From assembly GCF_000002985.6 (NCBI RefSeq), contig NC_003283.11:8432001-8496000 (forward strand): 64,000 nt of DNA, written 5' to 3'. The DNA comes from Caenorhabditis elegans (lineage: Eukaryota > Nematoda > Chromadorea > Rhabditida > Rhabditidae). The translations under genes were made by a program, and so were the position numbers. Under the pieces are notes generated by a model. That model saw nothing but the letters and a program-made list of their open reading frames with translations. It searched no databases and was not told the DNA's origin. Position 1 is the stretch's first letter; each line of letters opens with the position of its first letter. Shown piece by piece: positions 38,068 to 45,945 of the stretch.

Positions 38068-38452
38068 TTATGAATGATGTTGTTCAAGTGGAACTGCAGA
38101 ACATTCACAATCAGTTCCATGTGGAACCATTACAAACTTGACACTCTCATCGGCTCCATCATCACAATCATCAAGAACTACTTTTCGAGTTGAAGTGGTG
38201 ACCAATGTGCACACTTTACTATTTTGAACTCGTGGTGGAAAGCCATGGGTGCCACTCTGAAATTTAATTGGATTATTTTTGAATCGGAAAAAAAAGGAAA
38301 TTCACCTCGCTAGTCTTACAGTAACCCTTGCAAAATGGCAATTCCACGTTTCCTCGGCATTCTTTTCCATTTGCATCAACTTGACGAAGTGGATTGAATC
38401 CTGGGACCAATCGCATTGCAAACTCGCATTCTTTTCCAGATTCAACCGAAAT
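38068..38452 (-). CDS. gplb-1: glycoprotein hormone beta5-like cystine-knot subunit, two 3' exons (gplb-1)
   Basis: Two minus-strand exons (38306-38452 and 38068-38256), phase 0, encode the mature cystine-knot part of 111 residues. Cysteines occur in the order ECEF, ECRGN, FCKGYC, KVCTL, DDCDDG, DCECS, i.e. the CxGxC and terminal CxC of the glycoprotein-hormone/CTCK fold. Spacing fits GPB5, the beta subunit of thyrostimulin, whose partner in C. elegans is FLR-2. The signal-peptide exon is missing from this span. One weak candidate is 39418-39474 on the minus strand (ATG, hydrophobic VIIILLIA core, in-phase donor GTTGTC of poor quality). Secreted neurohormone role is inferred from the family. 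Confidence 0.82.
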
Positions 38453-38509
38453 CTGAATTTAAAAATCACACTTTTGCTTTTAAATTAGTTGGAGATGTGA
38501 TGCTTATTA

Positions 38510-38870
38510 CCCAAGCGCGAAATTATTCCGATTTGCGCAAAAATTACGGTAACCGGTCTCGACACGACTTTTTTTGTTAAATACAATCGAGTGTGTGCCT
38601 TTAAAGAGTACTGTAACTTCAAATTTTTGTTGCAGAATTTTTATCGATTTTACATAGTTTTTCTAAAGATTTGTTGAAAATATTGAATATTTTTTTATTT
38701 TTATCTAATAGCTATGAAAAGTCGACAAAAGTTCCGCAGCAACGAAAGTTTAAAGTTACAGTACTCTTTAAAGGCACACACCCATTTTTACCTAATAAAA
38801 AAATTCGTGTCGAGACCGGGCACCGTATTTTTGGCCTAAAATTCGGAAAATTTCGCGCCTGGTTAATACT
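38510..38870. repeat. small inverted-repeat element in the gplb-1 5' intron
   Basis: Outer arms of about 120-140 bp are inverted copies of each other. Left reads acggtaaccggtctcgacac with gtgtgtgcctttaaagagta; the right arm reads tactctttaaaggcacacac and then gtgtcgagaccgggcaccgt. Only about 100 bp lie between the arms. Typical of C. elegans MITE-like fold-backs. A fragment with the same core lies near 22,660. Confidence 0.7.
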
Positions 38871-39766
38871 TAAATTTGGAAAAACTATCTGATCAATATT
38901 AAAAATTTTGTTAGAATATTGTTACATATTAAATTCATTTTAGAAGATATTTCAAAAAGTTACCAAAAATATATGAAGTATAGTGATCACGGGAAATATA
39001 AGCATTTTTTTCAAAAGAGCTTAACGTCAACAATGAAAAATAGTTCTAGGAGCTCAGAAATAGTTGTGGATCTAATTTGAAATTGTTAGCAGATGCCAAA
39101 GAGCACCACACCCACCACCAGAACACATTGTTTTCACCAACAAAAAAGACGCTCACAGCTCCAGATTGCACGAAAAGACGGGCGGGAAGAATTTAATTTG
39201 GAATCGAGAAGGCAAGAAATTCATCTCCGGAGCATCACATTTTCAGAAACAATGAATTTTGGATAAAAAGTGAAGGAAAAGGAAAAGAAGAGAAAAAGAA
39301 GGAGAAGACAGAGAGAAGAATCAGTGGTCAAAACCACACCCATTTGCCATTCTTTTTAGTTTTGATATATGAGATATATTCATATCAATCTAATCATTCT
39401 GATGACTTTATGACAACATCTTCCAACTTGATAATGTTTTTTGCAATTAACAAAATAATGATCACTTTCTGCATAAATTTTTTATTTTCTTTCTCGAAAA
39501 AATTTTCCCCGTACTTTTAATTTTTGAAATCAATGTATTACATACCCTATTCCTAAATTTTGAAACCGAATTCTTAGTATTAAATTTGTTAAATTTATAT
39601 TCTTCTTTCTTTTTTCTTCCTGTTGAATGTTTTATTCGAGAGTTCCAAGATTATTTCGAGAAAATTTTTGTAGCAGTTACATGTATCTCAGATTTATGAA
39701 TTTCTCGAAATGCGATTCATATAGTAATCCATTTTTCTCCTGAAAATTCTAAAAGGAGGTGCATAG
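38871..39766. other. upstream region of gplb-1, ending at the transposon
   Basis: About 900 bp holding purine-rich sequence (39,250-39,320) and the weak candidate signal-peptide exon at 39418-39474 (minus). If that exon is real, the transposon end lies about 300 bp upstream of the start codon, in the promoter. Confidence 0.4.
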
Positions 39767-39775
39767 AAAAATTAG
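39767..39775. repeat. target site duplication, left copy
   Basis: aaaaattag directly abuts the left end of the 20.4-kb element. The identical 9 bases abut the right end. Confidence 0.9.
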
Positions 39776-39783
39776 GGCAAACC

Positions 39784-40020
39784 CTCATTAACTAATAGTC
39801 TAATTTACTAAATCACTCGTTTACGTAAGTGGCACTTTTACTTCGACGTCTAATTTACTAGCGATTTCACTTTCTCTCGTTTACTGAAAAAGAGTTCATT
39901 TACTTCAAGGTCTAATTTACTCATTTTTTACTCTCAGTCATTTACTAAGAAATAGTTCATTTACTTTGAACTCAGATTTACTAACTTGCTGACATTTTCT
40001 AGTTTACTAGTAGTATATGG
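39784..40020. repeat. subterminal array of TCATTTACT / TCTAATTTACT motifs (left)
   Basis: Within about 240 bp of the tip the motif TTTACT or a close variant recurs about ten times, often as TCTAATTTACT or TCATTTACT, at irregular spacing. The tip itself contains TCATTAACTAA. The mirror image occupies about 59,949-60,185. Such clusters are often transposase binding sites in DNA transposons. Confidence 0.75.
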
Positions 40021-40258
40021 ACATTTTTCTGCATCATGTATTGTTCTTACATTAAACACATTTGTGATTAATTCGTAAAGAAAAAGAACTGAAGTATAAT
40101 AATTTTTTTTTTATTTCCGCAAATTCCCTGTCACACCGCTTTTTTTCAGGAACCTCGTTTTCATCAAAACTTTTGATTTATCGAAATGAGAAGAGGATGT
40201 ACATTGCAACTTGTCAACTTAAGCTACTAGTTGTTTAATTGTCCAGTTTTTGTGGCAA

Positions 40259-40400
40259 ACACTCATTGACTACCTTCTCTTTGACTACCTTTTGCTCTTT
40301 GACTACCTTAGAATATTGACTACCTTTCGGCTCATTGACTACCTTTTGCTCTTTGACTACCTTAGATCATTGACTACCTTTCGGCTCATTGACTACCTTT
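40259..40400. repeat. TTGACTACCTT minisatellite (left)
   Basis: About seven units of TTGACTACCTT separated by alternating spacers (TTGCTC, CGGCTCA, AGAATA). The motif is a variant of the TCATTNACTA subterminal motif. Two more degenerate units lie at about 40,563-40,600. The mirror array lies at about 59,569-59,712. Confidence 0.8.
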
Positions 40401-40620
40401 ATCTAATTTTTCAGAATTTTCAGTTTTTTTCCGCTTTCAGTTTTTTCCGCCGCAATCAGAAATTTCAAGAACATGTTAGTTTTTGATGTCTAAGAAGGTT
40501 GTGCTCTTTCTCATTTCCTGAAATTCCGGAAAAATGGAGATGAGATCTGATGTATAAATGCTCATTGACTTCCTTCAAATGCTCTTTGACTACCTCTATC
40601 TAATAAAATTTTCCAAAATT

Positions 40621-41200
40621 TTTTTTGAAAACTTTTCAAAATTTGATCAGAAAAATGCAATGTTTGTAGTTTTTTCTAGTTTGGATGTTCTGCACACGAT
40701 TGCAGACGAAAACCTGAGGTATAGTAGAATCCCTAAGCTCAAAAAACGCACTCACTTCGGATGCTGATATCTCCGTTGAAAATTTTTTTATGACAAAGTG
40801 ATCAACTACAAAGTTGTTTATCTTAATCTAAAGTACAACTTTGTAGTTGAATGTCTTTTATCAAAAAATTTGTTGGTCGAGATAAAGTTGTGTAAAGTTC
40901 GGCACCTTCATGCTTGTATTTTCTTCTTCTTTTTCTGTTCATATCTCAACCAACAATTTTTTTGATAAAAAACTATTAACTACAAAATTGTACTTTATAT
41001 TAAGATAAACAACTTTGTAGTTGATCACTTTGTCATAAAAAATTATTACACTGAGATATCAGCATCCGAAGTGAGTGCGTTTTTTGAATTTTGAGGTTCT
41101 ACTATACCTCAGGTTTTAGTCAGAACATCTAAACTAGATAAACTACAAACATTGCATTTTTCTATAACATCTGATCAAATTTTGAAAAGTTTTCAAAAAA
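40621..41200. repeat. nested palindrome 1 (left arm)
   Basis: Arms of about 270 bp are imperfect inverted copies around a centre near 40,910. Shared blocks include acgcactcacttcggatgct, caactacaaagttgttta and tgatcaaattttgaaaagtt. A further half copy of this unit lies at about 42,790-43,030 beyond palindrome 2. The right-arm counterpart is at about 58,769-59,348. Confidence 0.8.
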
Positions 41201-41383
41201 CTATCCTATGCTAAAACCCCAACTATCCTATGCTAAAACCTTTGAAATATGCTTATGCTGACATTTTGAATATGCTTATGCTGACGTGCGCTTATGCTGA
41301 CAAGAGCTCTCACGAGAATTTCGTGATCCAAAAAACACATTGAAAGCTTATATCAGGACACTTGACGATGTAAAAGAAAACTG

Positions 41384-41454
41384 AACCTATCCAGATTCGA
41401 ACCAGCAATGACTGTATCTGAAGACCGTGCCCTTAACCACTACACCAAAAGGGC
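41384..41454 (-). tRNA. tRNA-like sequence, copy 1 (degenerate)
   Basis: The minus strand reads gcccttttggtgtagtggtt and later ggttcgaatct, i.e. recognisable A-box and B-box pol III promoter blocks at tRNA spacing. The D-arm (GTG/CAC) and T-loop (TTCGAAT) are present. The acceptor stem pairs poorly and the anticodon arm does not fold cleanly, so it is a tRNA pseudogene or tRNA-derived promoter rather than a functional tRNA. Confidence 0.6.
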
Positions 41455-41605
41455 GAGAGGTGCGCGCGTTCTCAAGGAATATATGAAATCAGTCGAGCTG
41501 TATGACAACTAGAGCTTCTCTCGATTGGAAGATATCTAGTACTTGAAAATGTGTTCATAAAGATTGGAACTACTACAGAATAAGTCATTAAGTTATTTTC
41601 TGTTC

Positions 41606-41860
41606 CTATTGTTCAGTTTCTACAAGAAATCTATTCCACATTAACTTTTGTTGTGAATTTGAACCTTCCGTTGGCCTAAAATACTTCTGGAGAGCTACTT
41701 TTTTCGAGAGTATTCTTAAGTTTTCTACAAATTCAACTTGTTGGATAATCGGGAACTTCTCTGATTCCTCGAAAATACTGTTGTTTAAAAAAAAATTTTG
41801 GCCTAAATTTTTTTCCTCAAAAACACCTTCATTCTGGTATTTTCTAGGAGCATATGCCAT
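41606..41860 (-). CDS. 84-codon ORF of the nested palindrome, copy 1
   Basis: Open frame starting MAYAPRKYQNEGVFEEKN and ending FLVETEQ. No domain recognised; Asn/Gln/Phe-rich, hydrophilic. It has a mirrored partner at 42124-42375 that differs by three substitutions, all amino-acid changing, and one codon indel. The frame survives in all four copies, but that is weak evidence for translation because the copies are so similar. Confidence 0.3.
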   Translation of the reverse strand: MAYAPRKYQNEGVFEEKNLGQNFFLNNSIFEESEKFPIIQQVEFVENLRILSKKVALQKYFRPTEGSNSQQKLMWNRFLVETEQ

Positions 41861-42123
41861 CTGTATTGTTTAATAAATTTTTTTGCTTCAAAAGCTCTGT
41901 TTTTGTGCTTAAAACTCTCATTTTTGTCGCTTTCTTAATTTAAAACATGGAAATTAAAAACATTTCGGAGTACGGTACACATCGGTGTTTGCGTACCTTT
42001 GCGTATCGTGCATTTAATTCGACGACATTTGTATATTTTTAAATGCAAAAATCAACGAAAAAGTTCTTTTTTTAGCACAAAAACAGATCTTTTGAAGCAA
42101 CAAAAAAATATTAAACAATACAG

Positions 42124-42375
42124 ATGACATATGCTCCTAGAAAATACCAGAATGAAGGTGTTTTTGAGGAAAAAAATTTAGGCCAAAATTTTTTTTTAAA
42201 CAGTATTTTCGAGGAATCAGAGAAGTTCCCGATTATCCAACAAGTTGAATTTGTAGAAAACTTAAGAATACTCTCGAAAAAAGTAGCTCTCCAGAAGTAT
42301 TTTAGGTCAACGGAAGGTTCAAATTCACAACAAAAGTCAATGTGGAATAGATTTCTTGTAGAAACTGAACAATAG
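42124..42375 (+). CDS. 83-codon ORF of the nested palindrome, copy 2
   Basis: Mirror partner of the minus-strand ORF at 41606-41860, one Asn codon shorter, with Thr, Ser and Ser replacing Ala, Pro and Leu. The two starts face each other across the palindrome centre, so the ORFs are divergent. Function unknown. Confidence 0.3.
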   Translation: MTYAPRKYQNEGVFEEKNLGQNFFLNSIFEESEKFPIIQQVEFVENLRILSKKVALQKYFRSTEGSNSQQKSMWNRFLVETEQ

Positions 42376-42526
42376 GAACAGAAAATAACTTAATGACTTA
42401 TTCTGTAGTAGTTCCAATCTTTATGAACACATTTTCAAGTACTAGATATCTTCCAATCGAGAGAAGCTCTAGTTGTCATACAGCTCGACTGATTTCATAT
42501 ATTCCTTGAGAACGCGCGCACCTCTC

Positions 42527-42597
42527 GCCCTTTTGGTGTAGTGGTTAAGGGCACGGTCTTCAGATACAGTCATTGCTGGTTCGAATCTGGATAGGTT
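42527..42597 (+). tRNA. tRNA-like sequence, copy 2 (degenerate)
   Basis: Same 71-nt sequence as at 41384-41454 on the opposite strand. A box ggtgtagtggttaagggc and B box ggttcgaatct are intact. The pair points outwards from the palindrome centre. Confidence 0.6.
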
Positions 42598-43317
42598 CAG
42601 TTTTCTTTTACGTCGTCAAGTGTCCTGATATAAGCTTTCAATGTGTTTTTTGGATCACGAAATTCTCGTGAGAGCTCTTGTCAGCATAAGCGCACGTCAG
42701 CATAAGCATATTCAAAATGTCAGCATAAGCATATTGCAAAGGTTTTAGCATAGGACAGTTGGCAATGAGGTTTTTTTTTTTTTTTTTACCCCTTACAAAA
42801 ATTTTCAAAATTTTTTTCAAAACTTTTTTTGAAAACATTTCAAAATTTGATCAGATGTTATAGAAAAATGCAATGTTTGTAGTTTATCTAGTTTAGATGT
42901 TCTGAACACGAATTCTGACTAAAACCTGAGGTATAGTAGAACCTCAAAATTCAAAAAACGCACTCACTTCGGATGCTGATATCTCAGTGTAATAATTTTT
43001 TATGACAAAGTGATCAACTACAAAGTTTGTTGACACGTCAGCTAATCGAAGGGAGTCGGAAACCCACTGACGGTCAATTCGCGCGGATGGACTCGGAGCA
43101 TAATATCGAAGGACGCGCGGATAAGCATGTTGTGAGGATTTAATAACAGAACACAATTATTACACGAATTCAAGTTTATTTATCCATTCCCGTTGTTTTG
43201 GGTGGATTGAATATAATAAAGAAAGTATAAAAATAAATTATATTTTAGGCCCAAATTTAGGGATTGACGTTGGAAGTGGACTTGAAGACGTGCAAACGGG
43301 CAAAAAGGGACCGGATC

Positions 43318-43340
43318 GTGTAGATCTGTGTCTACACGAA
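43318..43340. other. perfect hairpin in the integrase 3' flank (left)
   Basis: tcgtgtaga - tctgtg - tctacacga: a 9-bp perfect stem with a six-base loop, mirrored at about 56,630-56,653. It may form a stem in the Pao transcript's 3' region. Confidence 0.5.
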
Positions 43341-43576
43341 TTTACGGAATGAGAAAATATGGAAAAACTCATTAAAAATATATATATTTCGGAAAAAGTA
43401 GAAGGAAGAGTTAATCTGTGTCGCTTACTATAAAAACCGAATCATCTGTACCGCGCAAACGATACTCCGCTATAACGCTGCACGGCGTTCAGTGGGGCGC
43501 GTTTGCATCTGGACAGAATGGCGGCTTTTTGAATAATGGATTTTAGGGGAAAACACACTCAGCTAATTGGGAAATA

Positions 43577-43622
43577 AAGGACGACTGAGAGATGGTGAGT
43601 GAGGGAGCCAATCTCTCAGTCC
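43577..43622. terminator. stem-loop just after the integrase stop (left)
   Basis: On the coding (minus) strand the stop is followed at once by GACTGAGAGAT, a loop of about 20 bases, then ATCTCTCAGTC: an 11-bp perfect stem. Mirrored at 56348-56392. A role in 3'-end formation or RNA stability is inference only. Confidence 0.4.
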
Positions 43623-45352
43623 TAAAAGTCCTTTAGGTTGAGAGATTCCTGAGGGATTACGGGGAATCGACAACATTCCGGGGGTGAAGGATTCGACAAG
43701 ACGCGAGTAATCTCGGCGTGATTGTAGTTGATATACGGGGCCTTAGCTTTTCGACCGAGATATTCTCTAGTACGACCGTGTGGCAGTCTAGTCTCTGCGT
43801 GGTCGTAGGCTATCTCGGGGATCGCCGTGTTGGGGTCCACGTATTCAACTGGTCTGTCTTCATCCTCCCCATCTTCGGGGAAGAGCGGGTTGTTAGTGTC
43901 GTAGTCGGGTCCTTCAAAAATATCTATCTCAGGCCCAATAGCGTCGTGTGATTTCCACCTATCCAGAGTGATATCTCTAGGTTCTTCACCGATGTTCGGG
44001 AGAATTTGGGCTGGGAACGCCTCTTGCGCAAGGTGTGAGTTTTCGAAATCTAAGAGTGCTGGTGTGGGCAGTGTGGGGCAGGATCTGCACTGGTCGCTGC
44101 CAGCGGTGTCCTTGTCCGTGTCGTTGTTGGTGTCGTTGGCGGGAGTGTCGTTGTCAGGTCCTGTACCATGTCGAATGTTCTGGCGGCTCGTCTCCAGTGG
44201 GATGAGCTGACAGACTGACCTTTTGTACAGTTTTCCTTTGCACCGCACGACTGCCGTTCTGATTTCACCGTCTCGTTTAGATTGATTTACTTGCACTACT
44301 AAGGCTAGGGGCCATCTGTGGCGACTGACGTTGTTCGGGTTGATGATCACGACGTCTCCAACTTCCGGTTTCAGATCGCAGCATCTTTTGTGCTTATGCG
44401 AAACTTCACGCAGAATGAGCATGACTCCAAATGTCCAGATGGTCCATAGACGTTCCAGGGCTGATTCGAACTTTTCCAGATGGGCTCGGGTACGAGTTTC
44501 AGTCGTGCTAGTGGTTGGACTGTCGGCCGGCGTTCTTGGAGTTTCAATCATGACTCCTGGGATCATGAAATCCATTGGACGTAAGGTGATCATGTCGTTT
44601 GGAGAACGAGCGTGAGCAACCAAAGGTCTGTTGTTGATCATAGCCTGAGCGCTCGATACGACGTATTGCAAGCTGAAGAAATCGAGTTTTTGATCGCCGC
44701 AAATCTTGTGAATTTGATGTTTCAATAGTCCAATGATTCTTTCATAAACCCCTCCCTGCCATGGTGACCACGGAGTGATGTAGATGAATTTGATCTCTTG
44801 TGACGCAAGAAAGCAGGTGAAGATTTCGTCGATTTCGGAGCCTTCGCGAATATCGTCGTTCGTCATTTTTGCGCCGAGCTTGAAGATGGCCGCGTTATCA
44901 GAATGTACCTCAGAGGGCACGCCGACTTGATGGAAAATCGTTCGAAGAGCCATGAGATAGGATTCTGTTGTAGCGTCGGGCACAACTCTTAAGACTGCGG
45001 CTCGAGTGACTAGGCACGTATAAAGCAGGACATATGCCTTACCGATTGACTCTTGATCATCTCGGAGATACTCGACTGGACCAAGGTAATCCAGACCAAC
45101 TTTTGCGAATGGTTTCGACGGCTCCGTTCGGCATCCTGGAAGCTGTTTGGTATTCGGGTACGGATATGGCAGTCCGAACACCTTTTTGCATTTAATGCAA
45201 TTGGAGATGACGGAGCGTACCAGGGCTTTGCACAGTGGAATCCAATACATAGTCTTCAGGGCCGACAGAGTGTATTGTTCTGGTAGGTGACCATTGATCT
45301 CATGAGTCTCTCGGACAATAAGAGTTGCCAGTGCATGCTTTCTGTGAATCAA
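43622..45352 (-). CDS. BEL/Pao integrase, left-arm copy, cut off from pol by a frameshift
   Basis: 576 codons. The zinc-binding HHCC domain (H-x4-H at HEINGH, C-x2-C at CIKC) is at residues about 15-60. The DDE catalytic core follows, with Asp in KVGLDYLGP, Asp in HSDNAAIF and Glu in YERIIGLL. The Pao-type C-terminal domain follows (HKHKRCCDLKPEVGDVVII, then RCKGKLYKRSV), and an acidic tail of about 190 residues. The ATG given is only the first Met after a 2-bp deletion at about 45,427 that breaks continuity with the upstream pol segment, so translation from pol would fail here. Differs from the right copy at NPNN (right NPNY). Retroelement cDNA integration is the family role. Confidence 0.88.
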   Translation of the reverse strand: MIHRKHALATLIVRETHEINGHLPEQYTLSALKTMYWIPLCKALVRSVISNCIKCKKVFGLPYPYPNTKQLPGCRTEPSKPFAKVGLDYLGPVEYLRDDQESIGKAYVLLYTCLVTRAAVLRVVPDATTESYLMALRTIFHQVGVPSEVHSDNAAIFKLGAKMTNDDIREGSEIDEIFTCFLASQEIKFIYITPWSPWQGGVYERIIGLLKHQIHKICGDQKLDFFSLQYVVSSAQAMINNRPLVAHARSPNDMITLRPMDFMIPGVMIETPRTPADSPTTSTTETRTRAHLEKFESALERLWTIWTFGVMLILREVSHKHKRCCDLKPEVGDVVIINPNNVSRHRWPLALVVQVNQSKRDGEIRTAVVRCKGKLYKRSVCQLIPLETSRQNIRHGTGPDNDTPANDTNNDTDKDTAGSDQCRSCPTLPTPALLDFENSHLAQEAFPAQILPNIGEEPRDITLDRWKSHDAIGPEIDIFEGPDYDTNNPLFPEDGEDEDRPVEYVDPNTAIPEIAYDHAETRLPHGRTREYLGRKAKAPYINYNHAEITRVLSNPSPPECCRFPVIPQESLNLKDF

Positions 45353-45359
45353 GACGGGT

Positions 45360-45854
45360 TCATTGGCTTCCTGTGGAAGGACCGCCGATTGCGCTTGCTT
45401 CCTGACTCGGTGGAGTCCGTGCTTGTACGTAGAGAACGAGATCCTTTGGGAACGTTAGTTCGCGCTCTTCAGATTCTCTGTAGTGATGTAGAATAATCAG
45501 TTTTCGCGCTAGCGCCCGTTTGAGTAGCATTTGAGTGCTGTTATTGGCTTTAATCGCTTGAAGTTCTTTCATCACTGTAGAGTCCCAACTTCTCCTAGAG
45601 CATAACTCTGGTTTTGATAACATGTTTAGGATACGATGTACGATGCGTACCAACTTTCTTAGAGAGTTAGTCTTTGTGTATGGAATGAATGACTCGAATG
45701 GGAGATCGGCCGTGCTGACGAACAGGAAGGTGCCTTCTTCTAGAGGCGGTTCAGCTCTTGGAATGATTGATTTAATTGGCTCTTTTTTTATCATTCTTTG
45801 TCTTTGGATTCTTTGGATCCAAGATCTCAGAGTAGACCAATTGTTCGAATTCAA
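45360..45854 (-). pseudogene. pol segment between RNase H and integrase, frame-disrupted
   Basis: 164-codon frame carrying the spacer region (KSIIPRAEPPLEEGTFLFVS, then FPKDLVLYV), which continues into integrase in the right-arm copy but here runs out of frame after the 2-bp deletion. It is also out of frame with the RT/RNase H segment upstream. The inner edge of the inverted repeat (45450) falls inside it. Confidence 0.7.
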
Positions 45855-45945
45855 CTGGGCATTTTACCTGTCTTTCAATTTTGCACGGCCATTCTGACTG
45901 TGGTCGTTCCAGAAAAGCTGGACCGTTGAACCAGAAGGTGCTCGC

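Larger units (their letters stand above)
41221..42760. repeat. nested palindrome 2 (left arm), carrying tRNA-like and ORF pairs
   Basis: A 1.5-kb palindrome centred near 41,990. Outer ends read ctatcctatgctaaaacc and its inverse; next come three cttatgctgac units. Inside each half are a tRNA-like sequence and an 83/84-codon ORF, arranged as mirror images. The left outer end has a tandem duplication of ctatcctatgctaaaacccc. The right-arm counterpart is at about 57,208-58,748. Confidence 0.85.
39776..45450 (+). repeat. left terminal inverted repeat (5675 bp)
   Basis: Reverse complement of 54517-60193. The inner boundary is where cctttggg ends at 45450. Differences noticed against the right arm are few: a 2-bp deletion at about 45,427 (gcttgtacg here versus gcttgtctacg), an Asn/Tyr codon change near 44,333, and a C/T difference near 41,560. 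From outside in it contains subterminal repeats, two nested palindromes and a Pao integrase with its 3' flank. Confidence 0.93.

Noticed and set aside
39100..39260. Alternative signal-peptide exons for gplb-1
   Set aside because: Short ATG frames occur on the minus strand, but none combines a convincing hydrophobic core with a good in-phase donor.
40259..40400. Coding potential of the frame over the TTGACTACCTT array
   Set aside because: The repetitive LeuThrTyr/AspTyrLeu translation simply mirrors the minisatellite.
43718..44615. Plus-strand ORFs opposite the left integrase (and mirror ORFs at 55354-56251)
   Set aside because: They are antisense shadows of the integrase frame with no domains of their own.
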